From a virus, in IMG/VR virus record IMGVR_UViG_3300005068_000007, positions 1-30,074 of that record: a stretch of 30,074 nt of DNA; one strand, given 5' to 3'. A program made the translations under genes and the position numbers. This document shows positions 15,164 to 23,497 of this stretch, one piece after another. The notes under the pieces are model-generated. The model was not told the origin of the DNA and made no database searches. It was given only the letters and a program-made list of their open reading frames with translations. How positions within the stretch are numbered: position 1 is the first letter of the stretch; each line of letters opens with the position of its first letter.

Positions 15164-16375
15164 TTATCCTTTTTGCACAAGAACTTTAATTGCCTCTGGA
15201 AGAATAAGTTTGCCATCTACACGCTGAGAGGCAAGAAAACCTACTTGTCCGTTTGCAGCATAAAGTTCATTGAGTCTTTTAAAGGAACGTCCCTGACGGT
15301 CTGCAATCCAGTAATATCCAAAATCACCAAAGGCAATAGATTTTACACCCGCCGCAATCGTTGGCATATAGGCAGAGGTATTAACTGGTCTTCCAAGCAA
15401 AGTATCTGGCGCTCCCGTAGTAAGGGAAGGCTGCCACAAATACTGTCCACTACCATCTTTTAGCTTTCTAACCGCTTTTACAGTTGCATCGTTAAGAACC
15501 CATACGGCATTCTTACGATATGGTGCATTTAAGCTATAAAATAAATCAATTATCTCATCTGCAGTAATCGTAGTCGCACCTGATGTAGTAACTCCTGTCT
15601 GTGCACCTCCTGCAGCAGCAAGAATGCCAAGAGGCTTACCAGAACCATCACCCGTAAAGAATGCCTCTTCTTCTTTTGTACCAATTCGACGAGCAAACTC
15701 CTTAGTAATATAGCTTTCAAGGTCAAAAACACTGTCATTTAGAAGTTCCTCTGAAACCTTAATCATAGTTCCTAACTTATAAGCCCCAATTGATACCTGT
15801 CCGAAAGAATCATCGCTTTCAATATAAGCACCTTCTTCATCAATCCAAGATGCACTGCCTTTAGTTGCAACAACTGGAATTTTTCGATCTCCACTAGAAG
15901 TTTGAATAATCTTTGCAAGCTTACGGAAGATGTTTTCATCCTCAAGCGCCTCAACAAGGGTATGTTCAAATTCATCTGGAACAAGGTAGCCACCCTCTGA
16001 ATCTGTGCCCACTTGCAATGCATTCACAACAGCTGGCATTGGAGCTTTGGCTCTCATTACATTCCAGAAGTTCTTTTTGTAATCTTTAGCACCTCGCCCT
16101 GTTTTATCATCTTCTTTATCCTCATCTTTGACTTTCATCGGTCTTTCCGTAAGGGGAGCGTTCACAGGCTTATTAAGTTCTGCTTCAATAGCATCTTTTC
16201 GTTCCATACGCTTGATTTCATTAGTAAATTGATCAAGGTCTGTTTCCATACTTGTGTACGTAGCATCATCTTCAGCACTAAGTACACCTTTTTCATTTCT
16301 GTGCGTATCAAGAAAGCCTTCCATTGCATTCCACATTTTTGCACGTTTTTCACGCATTTCTATAATTGTCATCAT
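15164..16375 (-). CDS. Major capsid protein, HK97 family, with N-terminal delta domain
   Basis: A 403-aa capsid protein. Residues 1 to about 110 are helical and charged (EMREKRAKMWNAMEGFLDTH) and should act as the internal scaffold removed by the protease encoded upstream. The mature shell probably begins near MPAVVNALQVGTDSEGGYLV (113-132). Later HK97-fold landmarks include EEEAFFTGDGSGKPLGIL and the C-terminal FGDFGYYWIADRQG. Two tandem ATG codons at 16375 and 16372 both fit the GGAGG site, so the first residue is uncertain by one. Confidence 0.95.
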   Translation of the reverse strand: MMTIIEMREKRAKMWNAMEGFLDTHRNEKGVLSAEDDATYTSMETDLDQFTNEIKRMERKDAIEAELNKPVNAPLTERPMKVKDEDKEDDKTGRGAKDYKKNFWNVMRAKAPMPAVVNALQVGTDSEGGYLVPDEFEHTLVEALEDENIFRKLAKIIQTSSGDRKIPVVATKGSASWIDEEGAYIESDDSFGQVSIGAYKLGTMIKVSEELLNDSVFDLESYITKEFARRIGTKEEEAFFTGDGSGKPLGILAAAGGAQTGVTTSGATTITADEIIDLFYSLNAPYRKNAVWVLNDATVKAVRKLKDGSGQYLWQPSLTTGAPDTLLGRPVNTSAYMPTIAAGVKSIAFGDFGYYWIADRQGRSFKRLNELYAANGQVGFLASQRVDGKLILPEAIKVLVQKG

Positions 16376-16387
16376 TAATATCCTCCA

Positions 16388-17125
16388 TTATATATATTTT
16401 TTGATTGTAAAAAGACGCTCTTTGAGTTCATCAACAGAGCGTCCTTGGGGTTTTACAGTTTTCACCGCAGAAACATTTGCCGTCTTTTCTACAATTTTGT
16501 TTAATAGATTGGTCGCGACGGCTTTTCTAGAAAAGGCATAAGCGGGAACAGCCATATCTAACAGCTTGTCGTCCGTCAGTACATCGTCTGCAAAGCCATA
16601 ATCAATGGCTTTATTTGCATTCATCCAAGTTTCTGCATCCATAAGATGTGAAAGTTTGGCTCTGGAATGTCCCGTCTTTATTTCATAGGCATTGATAATG
16701 CTTTCTTTTACTTCACCTAGCATTTCAATGGCCTTTTGCATATCCTCATGATCACCAGCTGCAATTGTTGCAGGGTTATGAATCATCATGAGGGACGTTG
16801 GCGCCATTAGCACTTTTGTACCCGCCATAGCAATAACGGATGCAGCAGATGCAGCAATACCATCAATTTTGACTGTCACATCCCCTTTATAATCCATCAG
16901 CATAGAATAAATTTGACTTGCTGCAATGCAGTCACCACCAGGTGAGTTTATCCAAATTGTAATAGGACCACTGCCACTGAATAGTTCATTCTTAAACTGG
17001 GTAGGTGTGATATCATCGTCAAACCAGCTTTCTTCCGCTATCGTGCCATAAAGTTCAAGCACTCGTTCTGCTTCTTCCTGTTCGCTTGTTTGATTCTTCC
17101 ACACCCAAAACTTCTTGTTCTTCAT
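16388..17125 (-). CDS. ClpP-like prohead protease
   Basis: A 245-aa serine protease of the ClpP/S14 family that cuts the capsid delta domain during head maturation. NSPGGD (60-65), GIAASAAS with nucleophile S93, MIHNP with H116 and LMDAETW with D163 give a full catalytic triad. The ATG at 17125 follows AGGAGG by 9 bases; a longer frame to 17206 lies inside the portal gene. The remaining overlap with the portal gene is long (71 bases) and covers the acidic, probably disordered, portal tail. Confidence 0.92.
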   Translation of the reverse strand: MKNKKFWVWKNQTSEQEEAERVLELYGTIAEESWFDDDITPTQFKNELFSGSGPITIWINSPGGDCIAASQIYSMLMDYKGDVTVKIDGIAASAASVIAMAGTKVLMAPTSLMMIHNPATIAAGDHEDMQKAIEMLGEVKESIINAYEIKTGHSRAKLSHLMDAETWMNANKAIDYGFADDVLTDDKLLDMAVPAYAFSRKAVATNLLNKIVEKTANVSAVKTVKPQGRSVDELKERLFTIKKYI

Positions 17126-18389
17126 CGGATTCTTCCTCCTTTCCATCATTGTTGTTTTCTGTATCTGCAAAAGCACCCGCTTTTTCAAGAGGAAGCATAT
17201 TGCCATTTACAAGGTAAAGGTCACCACCATCTTTAGCTGGAATACGGTCGAGATTTTCCAGTTCTCTGATATCATTTGCAGACATCCATCCGTTCTGCCT
17301 TGCGGTGGCATAACCGCTCATACGACTTTCATAATCGCCTCTAAGTAATCCTTCCACATTGAATTTGAAAAAATATTTCTTTTTCTCTTCGGGAGTAAAA
17401 AGGATACGTGACAGCGATTGCTCCCAGCGAACCACCCACGGGTCAAGGGTATACTTTACAAACTCAAGTGATTGTTGCTCTATATTAGAAAAACTCGATT
17501 TCTCCAAATCACCAACCATATGAGGTGGCACTCGGAAAATTCGAGCAATTTCATCAATCTGAAACTTTCTTGTTTCAAGGAATTGTGCCTGTTCTGGTGA
17601 AATAGAAATCGGTGTATACTTCATTCCTTCTTCCAAAACAGCTATTTTATTGGAATTGGCACTGCCACCAAATTGGGATTGCCATGCTTCACGAACTTTG
17701 CCTGGTTCTTTAATTGTTCCAGGATGTTCAAGAACACCAGAAGGTGCGGCACCATTAGCAAAGAACTTTGCTCCATATTCTTCTGTGGCAATTGCAAGGC
17801 CTATGGCATTTTTAGCCATCGCAATCGGTGAATATCCAACTAAGCCATCAAATCCAAGCCCCGGAATATGTAGTACATCTGAGGTACTAAGTTTAACTGT
17901 AACACCTTTCATTGTGGGTGCGTCATCAGAAGATTTTGTATAAAGATAATACAGCTGTCCATTTTCATCCCTTTCAACCGTCATCCTATTTGGCATCAAG
18001 GTATAGAGTGCCACAATTTCACCTTTACCATTTCTTATTATTTGCGCGTAAGCATTACCCCACAGCAAAAGGTGTGTCATTAGTGTTTCTCTAAACACAA
18101 ACGAACTCATCTCCGGATTTGGCTCCTCATAGAGCAGATGATATAAAGGATGATCAATTGCTTTTTCCTTACCTCCGTCCTCGGTATATCTATAAAGGTG
18201 CAAAGGAAGTCCTGCAACAGCCTCAGATAAAATACGGACGCAGGCATAAACAGCTGTCATCTGCATTGCCGAGCGTTCCGTTACTGCTTTTCCTGCTGTA
18301 GTTCCTCCCATAAAGAAGGAATAACTGCTACCGGAAGTTCTGTCTGTAGGCTTATCCCTTGACCGAAACAGCCCGCTAAATATACTCAT
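17055..18389 (-). CDS. Portal protein, HK97 family
   Basis: A 444-aa portal, the dodecameric channel for DNA packaging. Family landmarks are the N-terminal MQMTAVYACVRILSEAVAGL, HPLYHLLYEEPNPEMSSFVF, HIPGLGFDGLVGYSPI and the helix with RIFRVPPHMVGDLEKSSFSN, then LDPWVVRWEQSLSRIL. The C-terminus (about 405-444) is acidic and then basic, with low complexity. The ATG at 18389 lies 17 bases after the terminase stop, with AAAGGGG about 11 bases upstream; a TTG at 18410 is in frame but overlaps the terminase gene. Confidence 0.93.
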   Translation of the reverse strand: MSIFSGLFRSRDKPTDRTSGSSYSFFMGGTTAGKAVTERSAMQMTAVYACVRILSEAVAGLPLHLYRYTEDGGKEKAIDHPLYHLLYEEPNPEMSSFVFRETLMTHLLLWGNAYAQIIRNGKGEIVALYTLMPNRMTVERDENGQLYYLYTKSSDDAPTMKGVTVKLSTSDVLHIPGLGFDGLVGYSPIAMAKNAIGLAIATEEYGAKFFANGAAPSGVLEHPGTIKEPGKVREAWQSQFGGSANSNKIAVLEEGMKYTPISISPEQAQFLETRKFQIDEIARIFRVPPHMVGDLEKSSFSNIEQQSLEFVKYTLDPWVVRWEQSLSRILFTPEEKKKYFFKFNVEGLLRGDYESRMSGYATARQNGWMSANDIRELENLDRIPAKDGGDLYLVNGNMLPLEKAGAFADTENNNDGKEEESDEEQEVLGVEESNKRTGRSRTSA

Positions 18390-18406
18390 ATATAAATCAT
18401 CCCCTT

Positions 18407-20008
18407 TCAAATAAACAAAATGCCACGGCTATCATAAACCGAAGCACTTGTATCATTACCGCAACGAATGGCTCTGTCTAATGCCATAATTACAGCAACT
18501 GCACCATCAATTTTCTCTGTTGATTTTTCTTTGTCTGGTTTGATATTTCCTGCTGGATCCGTTCGAATATAGATGTTATCCATCATCCACCTTAAAACAG
18601 GATGGCCACCATGCGCCATTTTCTCTTCCAGCACTAGTTTCATTAATTCTTTTGTTGGAGGACTCATATCTTTAAATCCCTGTCCAAAGGGAACAACCGT
18701 AAATCCCATGCCCTCAAGGTTTTGTACCATCTGAACAGCGCCCCAACGGTCAAAGGCAATTTCTCTGATATTAAATTTCATGCCAAGTTCCTCTATGAAT
18801 TTTTCTATAAATCCATAATGGACAACATTTCCTTCTGTTGTTTTAAGAAAATCTTGTTTTTCCCATACATCATAAGGCACATGGTCACGCCTTACTCTTA
18901 AATCAAGGTTTTCCTCCGGTATCCAAAAATAGGGAAGTACCATATACTTGTCATCTTCATCTACTGGCGGAAACACAAGCACAAATGCTGTAATATCCGT
19001 TGAGGAAGAAAGGTCAAGGCCACCGTAGCAAACTCTTCCCTCTAATTCTTTTTCAGAAACAGCAAAGGAACACTTATCCCATTTATCCATTGGCATCCAC
19101 CGAATTGCCTGTTTGACCCATTGATTGAGTCTTAGCTGCCTGAATGAATTTTCCTCAGCAGGATTTTGTTTTGCTGATTCACAAGCCGCTTTAACCTTAT
19201 CAATACCAACTGTAATACCAAGAGAAGGATTTGCTTTCTTCCATACTTTTGGATCAGTCCAGTCTTCCGATTCCTTCGCTCCATAAATAACGGGATAGAA
19301 GGTAGGGTCTACTTTCCTCCCCGCCAGAAGATCTAAAGCCTTTTGATGGGTTTCATAACAAATAGACTTGGTGTCTGTTCCAGCTGTTGTAATAAGAAAA
19401 TACAGTGGCTGCATACGTGCATCTCCAGATCCTTTTGTCATAACATCAAACAATTTTCTGTTTGGCTGTGTATGCAATTCATCAAAAACAACCCCATGAA
19501 TATTAAAGCCGTGTTTTGAGTATGCCTCTGCGGAGAGGACCTGATAAAAGCTATTTGTTGGATGAAAAATAATCCTTTTTGTAGCTGTGAGAATCTTTAC
19601 CCTTTTATTAAGTGCTGGGCACATACGAACCATATCAGCAGCAACTTCAAAAACAATGGAAGCTTGCCCTCTGTCAGCTGCACAACCATAAACTTCTGCA
19701 CGTTCCTCGCCATCACCACAGCAAAGAAGTAATGCAACAGCTGCAGCAAGTTCAGATTTTCCCATTTTCTTTGGAATTTCGATATAAGCCGTATTAAACT
19801 GCCTGTATCCATTTGGCTTTAAAATACCAAAAATATCACGAATTATTTTCTCCTGCCAGTCGATCAATTCAAAGGGCTTTCCTGCCCATATACCTTTTGT
19901 ATGGCAAAGGCATTCTATAAATCTAACCGCATAGTCTGCTGCATCTTTGTCGTAAACTGAATTCTTGGCCTTAAAAGGAGTTTGTTTATATTTTTTTAGT
20001 TTTCTGAT
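18407..20008 (-). CDS. Terminase large subunit, apparent ATC start
   Basis: The packaging ATPase and nuclease, 533 aa if read from 20008. Visible motifs (533-residue numbering): adenine motif ELIDWQEK from about 47, deviant Walker A PKKMGKS (about 79-85), Walker B GVVFDELH (about 173-180), coupling motif LITTAGT, and nuclease acids in GLDLSSSTD, FDRWGA and KIDGAV. The first standard in-frame start is TTG at 19867, but it has no ribosome site and would lose 47 residues that look like genuine family sequence (RKLKKYKQTPFKAKNSVYDK and DYAVRFIECLCHTKGIWAGK). Exactly where an ATG should be, 9 bases after GGGAGG, the codon is ATC, directly preceded in frame by a stop three codons up. It may be a rare start, a mutation or a base-call error. 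Confidence 0.85.
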   Translation of the reverse strand: MRKLKKYKQTPFKAKNSVYDKDAADYAVRFIECLCHTKGIWAGKPFELIDWQEKIIRDIFGILKPNGYRQFNTAYIEIPKKMGKSELAAAVALLLCCGDGEERAEVYGCAADRGQASIVFEVAADMVRMCPALNKRVKILTATKRIIFHPTNSFYQVLSAEAYSKHGFNIHGVVFDELHTQPNRKLFDVMTKGSGDARMQPLYFLITTAGTDTKSICYETHQKALDLLAGRKVDPTFYPVIYGAKESEDWTDPKVWKKANPSLGITVGIDKVKAACESAKQNPAEENSFRQLRLNQWVKQAIRWMPMDKWDKCSFAVSEKELEGRVCYGGLDLSSSTDITAFVLVFPPVDEDDKYMVLPYFWIPEENLDLRVRRDHVPYDVWEKQDFLKTTEGNVVHYGFIEKFIEELGMKFNIREIAFDRWGAVQMVQNLEGMGFTVVPFGQGFKDMSPPTKELMKLVLEEKMAHGGHPVLRWMMDNIYIRTDPAGNIKPDKEKSTEKIDGAVAVIMALDRAIRCGNDTSASVYDSRGILFI

Positions 20009-20036
20009 ATGCCCTCACCTCCCTTTTTGTAAACAT

Positions 20037-20060
20037 AAAAAAATACAGCCGCTAAGCTGT
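20037..20060 (-). terminator. Hairpin and T-run just before large terminase gene
   Basis: On the minus strand ACAGC and GCTGT form a 5-bp stem with loop TTAGCG, followed by ATTTTTTT. It lies about 29 bases before the large terminase start. A short stem but a good T-run; it is the second of two in tandem. Confidence 0.5.
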
Positions 20061-20065
20061 TTTAC

Positions 20066-20087
20066 AAAAGAAAGAGCCAATCGGCTC
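20066..20087 (-). terminator. First of two tandem terminator-like hairpins
   Basis: On the minus strand GAGCC-GATT-GGCTC is followed by TTTCTTTT. It lies 29 bases behind the DUF7678-like gene. The stem is only 5 bp, so termination may be partial, which suits a point where late transcription must continue into terminase and head genes. Confidence 0.5.
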
Positions 20088-20116
20088 AATCTCATTAATA
20101 TTTGCTTTTCTAAAAA

Positions 20117-20344
20117 TCAGTAATTCTCACTATGAAGAAGTATCTCAAGTGCAATCTGTGTTTCTTCATCAATTGCCTTCATATCCCAACCTCTATCATA
20201 GTTGCATACAATTTCACCGTTTCGCTTTAACATAAGTTTACTAATCTTTCCGCCATCTATGCCATAGCTACTACCATTTTTATAGACCTTAAGCCAGTAA
20301 TGAAAGATACTATTATAAACCTTCAAACTTCCTTCTTTCCACAT
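20117..20344 (-). CDS. DUF7678-like small phage protein
   Basis: A 75-aa protein of unknown function. The pattern HYWLKVYKNGSSYGIDGGKI followed by NYDRGWD and ALEILLHSEN matches small conserved proteins found among the accessory genes between terminase subunits in Firmicutes phages. AGGAGG lies 8 bases before the ATG and 3 bases separate it from the previous gene. A likely single beta-sheet domain with no visible catalytic motif. Confidence 0.7.
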   Translation of the reverse strand: MWKEGSLKVYNSIFHYWLKVYKNGSSYGIDGGKISKLMLKRNGEIVCNYDRGWDMKAIDEETQIALEILLHSENY

Positions 20345-20347
20345 AAC

Positions 20348-20527
20348 TTAATCCTCCTGACCGTTGATTATGAATTTCACATACTTTGCTTTTTCTTCTT
20401 CAAGTAAATTCACCAATTCATAAAAATCCATCTCATAGGCAATTCTTTGTACCGCATGGATATCAAACATATTGGTAAGACCTGTTTCACGAACTGCAAG
20501 AATCTGTTCTTTAATTTTTTGATTCAT
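20348..20527 (-). CDS. DUF5049-like small phage protein
   Basis: A 59-aa helical protein, MNQKIKEQILAVRETGLTNM..., typical of DUF5049, whose members share the REQILAVR-TG-TNMFD pattern and a later ELVNLLEE helix. Function unknown. The ATG at 20527 has AGGAGG 7 bases upstream; a TTG two codons earlier is not needed. It overlaps the DUF4314 gene by 17 bases, so the three small genes are translated as a linked set. Confidence 0.75.
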   Translation of the reverse strand: MNQKIKEQILAVRETGLTNMFDIHAVQRIAYEMDFYELVNLLEEEKAKYVKFIINGQED

Positions 20528-20747
20528 TGTCAATCCTCCTGCACTTATCTACGCCATAGGCTACCGAAAGGCCACAACCATTGTCCCACTTCACCATGAT
20601 TGAACCAATATCATCTACACCAATAACGGTTCCTTTTGTTCCAGTTGGTGGTGCCTGTATGTCCTCCATCTGTATAAGTTCAACCCGTGTTCCCGTAGGA
20701 TACTCCTTGCGGATTTTCTGCACAATTTCTTTATTTGGAAATCTCAT
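20511..20747 (-). CDS. DUF4314 small phage protein
   Basis: A 78-aa protein of the DUF4314 family. The sequence IRKEYPTGTRVELIQMEDIQ, then PPTGTKGTVIGVDDIGSIMV and WDNGCGLSVAYGVD, predicts a small SH3-like beta barrel, perhaps binding nucleic acid or another protein. The ATG at 20747 follows AGGGGGTG; the GTG three codons earlier lies inside that ribosome site. It overlaps the genes on both sides by 17 bases. Confidence 0.8.
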   Translation of the reverse strand: MRFPNKEIVQKIRKEYPTGTRVELIQMEDIQAPPTGTKGTVIGVDDIGSIMVKWDNGCGLSVAYGVDKCRRIDNESKN

Positions 20748-21471
20748 TTTTGGCACCCCCTTTGAAAGCTGATGAACCTGTGAAATTTTTGAGTAGAATC
20801 TTTCGCTCTACTTTATATTCCTCCCCAATAAATCCCAAGCGTAGGAGCAGGCAACGGAAAGCGTATTTTTCATTTTCTACTTCTTTTTTCTTTGCCTGAA
20901 TGCGTTTTTGTTTTCTTGTCATCTCGCAAAGTGCATAAATCAAATGTGTATAGGCCTTAACCGCATCACTGTCATTAGGTTTAATGGAAAACCAAGGAAA
21001 GGAAATCTTTTCTTCGTCTGTTTCGATGGGTAAGCTATCAATACCCAGTGCTTTTTTAATAAGGCTACCTTTTGCCTCAAGCAAATGCTCTAGGTTTGAA
21101 AAGCTACTATCTGTTAAGGACGTCCGTGGTATTGTCACTGTAAGCCCGAAATCACCGCTCTGTGCGGCTTCTTCCTCTTGATTGGCATTCTCGGTTGACT
21201 TCGTTTTTTCTTCCGCCGTATCAGGCTTTGTTAAATGCTGTACCTTAGCTGTGAACCCTTTCTTTTTCAACTTTTCTAAAAGGTTCTTAATCTCCTCACT
21301 GCCCACTTTGTCATCAAAGAATAGCGTTCCAAAACGGTCGATGGTAAAATAATCTAACTCATACTCAAAGGATGGCACACCTTTGTATATGGCTTTAGCT
21401 CCTGTTATCTCGCTGATTGCGGCAACCATGCTCTTTCGTTCTTTACCTTGTACATTAAATTTTACTTCCAT
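20731..21471 (-). CDS. Conserved phage protein, often labelled virulence-related
   Basis: A 246-aa protein of unknown role. The N-terminal domain (1-80: FNVQGKERKSMVAAISEITG, then YKGVPSFEYELDYFTIDRFG) is followed by an acidic low-complexity linker (80-105) and a C-terminal domain (108-220: FGLTVTIPRTSLTDSSFSNL; SLIKKALGIDSLPIETDEEK). The family is widespread in Firmicutes phages and sometimes called a virulence protein, with no support that I know of. Lys-rich helix 185-200 may bind nucleic acid. AGGAGG lies 8 bases before the ATG. A 120-base gap without clear promoter or terminator separates it from the methyltransferase gene. Confidence 0.7.
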   Translation of the reverse strand: MEVKFNVQGKERKSMVAAISEITGAKAIYKGVPSFEYELDYFTIDRFGTLFFDDKVGSEEIKNLLEKLKKKGFTAKVQHLTKPDTAEEKTKSTENANQEEEAAQSGDFGLTVTIPRTSLTDSSFSNLEHLLEAKGSLIKKALGIDSLPIETDEEKISFPWFSIKPNDSDAVKAYTHLIYALCEMTRKQKRIQAKKKEVENEKYAFRCLLLRLGFIGEEYKVERKILLKNFTGSSAFKGGAKNEISK

Positions 21472-21591
21472 ATGAAGTACCTCCTTAATTTTGTACTTAC
21501 ATATATCACTCTAAACCACATAAATAGCAAGCCTTTCTACGATATAATGAAATTCTTTTGTATTTACAGAATGAATCACAAAATAGATGTA
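21472..21591. other. 120-base intergenic gap, no clear signal
   Basis: AT-rich sequence between the methyltransferase and the conserved 246-aa gene. I looked for a hairpin, promoter and small ORF and found nothing convincing: the nearest promoter-like pair (TTGCTA, 17 bases, GATATA) is poor. Confidence 0.4.
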
Positions 21592-22836
21592 CTACCCTTT
21601 CAATTCCTCCTCAATTCCTAATTCATCAAATCTATAAGTAAGACCCTCTCGAACTACTGATACCTGTTCTGAAGAACCCACCTGCTCAATATACCTTTTA
21701 ACAATGACATCGCAGAACTTTTCATCAAGTTCCACCATGTAACAGATGCGTTCCGACTGCTCACAGGCAATCAGCGTAGAACCACTTCCACCAAATGGAT
21801 CAAGAACAATAGTATTACTCATTGAGGAGTTCATAATCGGGTATGCAAGCAAAGCAACAGGTTTCATTGTTGGGTGGTCTCCGTTTTTCTTAGGCTTATC
21901 AAATTCCCAGATGGTTGTTTCTTTCCTTCCTGTGTACCACTGATGCTTTCCTTTTTTCTTCCATCCAAATAATATAGGCTCATGCTTCCACTGATAAGGA
22001 GAACGACCTAGCACAAGGGATTCTTTCTTCCAAATACAGCAACCTGATAAATAAAACCCTGCATCCGAAAATGCTCTACGAAAATTAAGACCTTCCGTGT
22101 CAGCATGAAAGACATAAATCGATGCATCTTCTGCCATCACTTCTTCGGTATTTATAAACGCATCTAAAAGGAAGGTGTAGAATGCATCATTCTCCATATG
22201 GTCATTTTTAATTTTTCCAGCTGACCCTTCATAATTTACATTATAAGGAGGATCGGTAATCACAAGATTTGCTTTTACTCCAGCCATAAGGTTATCAAAG
22301 GTATCCTTCTTCGTAGAATCACCGCAAACAAGTCTATGTCTGCCAAGCGTCCACACATCTCCAAGTTTAGAAAATACAGGCTTTTTAAGTTCCGCATCCA
22401 CATCAAAGTCATCATCGTGAATACCATCTTTTATTGTATCCTTAAAAAGATCATCTAGTTCTTCTGGTTCAAAGCCAGTAAGAGATACATCAAAATCAGC
22501 ACCTTGCAGATCTGAAATCAAAAGAGCCAATTTATCTTTATCCCAATCACCACTGATTTTATTTAAAGCAACATTGAGCGCCTTTTCCTTTTCTTCCGAC
22601 AGTTCCACTACCACGCACTCAACTTCAGTAATATTCATATCAATAAGCACCTTTAATCTTTGATGCCCACCAACAACACGGCCGGTCACCTTATTCCAGA
22701 TAACCGGATCTACATAGCCAAATTGCTCAATGGAGCGTTTTAGCTTTTCATATTCTGAATCCCCTGGCTTTAAATCCTTACGGGGATTGTAATCAGCAGG
22801 CAGTAAATCTATTGTATTCTTTTTCTCAATTAACAT
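21592..22836 (-). CDS. ParB-like nuclease domain fused to DNA N4/N6 methyltransferase
   Basis: A 414-aa fusion. Residues 1-95 are a ParB/sulfiredoxin-like domain with YNPRKDLKPGD and the VVGGHQR box at 54-60. Residues 160-400 are an amino-methyltransferase with TDPPY at 194-198 (catalytic) before DPFGGSGST at 346-354 (AdoMet binding), so it is a beta-class enzyme. It probably methylates adenine or cytosine in phage DNA, protecting it from host restriction or marking packaging sites; the target sequence cannot be read from the gene. No partner endonuclease is seen. It starts 2 bases after the small terminase stop, with AGGAAAGG just upstream, so it belongs to the packaging operon. Confidence 0.9.
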   Translation of the reverse strand: MLIEKKNTIDLLPADYNPRKDLKPGDSEYEKLKRSIEQFGYVDPVIWNKVTGRVVGGHQRLKVLIDMNITEVECVVVELSEEKEKALNVALNKISGDWDKDKLALLISDLQGADFDVSLTGFEPEELDDLFKDTIKDGIHDDDFDVDAELKKPVFSKLGDVWTLGRHRLVCGDSTKKDTFDNLMAGVKANLVITDPPYNVNYEGSAGKIKNDHMENDAFYTFLLDAFINTEEVMAEDASIYVFHADTEGLNFRRAFSDAGFYLSGCCIWKKESLVLGRSPYQWKHEPILFGWKKKGKHQWYTGRKETTIWEFDKPKKNGDHPTMKPVALLAYPIMNSSMSNTIVLDPFGGSGSTLIACEQSERICYMVELDEKFCDVIVKRYIEQVGSSEQVSVVREGLTYRFDELGIEEELKG

Positions 22837-22838
22837 CT

Positions 22839-23378
22839 TTATCTTCCTTTCCTAGTAGATAAGAGCCGCTCCATTAAGTTATCTTGTGGTGTCATACCAC
22901 CATATTCCACTGAGCAATTTTCCTTTACAATCTGGTAAATCTGATACCAAGTCTGGTTTACCTGTTTCATGTAAGTCTGACTCATTGAAACATAAGGAGA
23001 AGCTATAGCATTGCCGGTGGTCGGATGTTTTGCTAGAAACCCGTATTCTGAGATACACTCTTCGCATTGAATCCAACGTGAAACGCTCATGGCATACTGT
23101 TCAATCAGCTGGTTGTTTACTAACATTTCACAGCCTCGTTCTTTTAGCCACTGCCATGTTTCCTTGTAGATATCCTCAGCACACAAATCTTTGCCATTTT
23201 TCTGCTCAGCTTTTAAGTATTCTTTTATAGGTGGTACATCTGCACCTTCAATTTCTGTAGGTTCAGGTAAAACCATCGTTCCATTTACTTTACCATTAGC
23301 TATTTTATCTGTCAGAGCCTTAGATTTTCTTCCGGCACCAACACGCTGTCCTCCACGATTTGTGCCGTCTTTTGCCAA
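22839..23378 (-). CDS. Terminase small subunit, P27-like
   Basis: A 179-aa DNA-recognition subunit of the packaging motor. The N-terminus (NRGGQRVGAGRKSKALTDKI) is the basic GGxRxGAGRK opening common to P27-type small terminases, followed by a helical core (IYKETWQWLKERGCEMLVNN; YAMSVSRWIQCEECISEYG) and an oligomerisation helix. The start is TTG at 23378 with a modest AGGTG site; the first ATG lies well inside the conserved region. The HNH nuclease and candidate cos region lie directly upstream. The large subunit is unusually far away, about 2.8 kb downstream behind five other genes. Confidence 0.85.
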   Translation of the reverse strand: MAKDGTNRGGQRVGAGRKSKALTDKIANGKVNGTMVLPEPTEIEGADVPPIKEYLKAEQKNGKDLCAEDIYKETWQWLKERGCEMLVNNQLIEQYAMSVSRWIQCEECISEYGFLAKHPTTGNAIASPYVSMSQTYMKQVNQTWYQIYQIVKENCSVEYGGMTPQDNLMERLLSTRKGR

Positions 23379-23497
23379 TTGTTCACACCTACTTTCTTTT
23401 GCAGGGGTTTATACCCCCTTTGATTTCTGATTTTTGCACACAAGACCCCAGGCCGTTGCCCAGCATAAAAGGTGTAGAGATTAAGATCCCCCCTGGA
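23379..23497 (-). other. Candidate cos (packaging) region
   Basis: A 119-base non-coding stretch between HNH nuclease and small terminase. It contains two G/C-run inverted repeats unlike the rest of the window: GATCC-CCCCT-GGATC at 23485-23499 and GGGG-TTTATA-CCCC at 23404-23417, with GGCCGTTGCCC between. HNH-terminase phages cut cos near this position, so this is a reasonable cos candidate. The cut site itself cannot be placed from sequence alone. Confidence 0.45.

Noticed and set aside
18407-19867. TTG at 19867 as the true large terminase start
   Set aside because: No ribosome site and loss of 47 residues that read as normal terminase N-terminus with a perfect upstream ribosome site.
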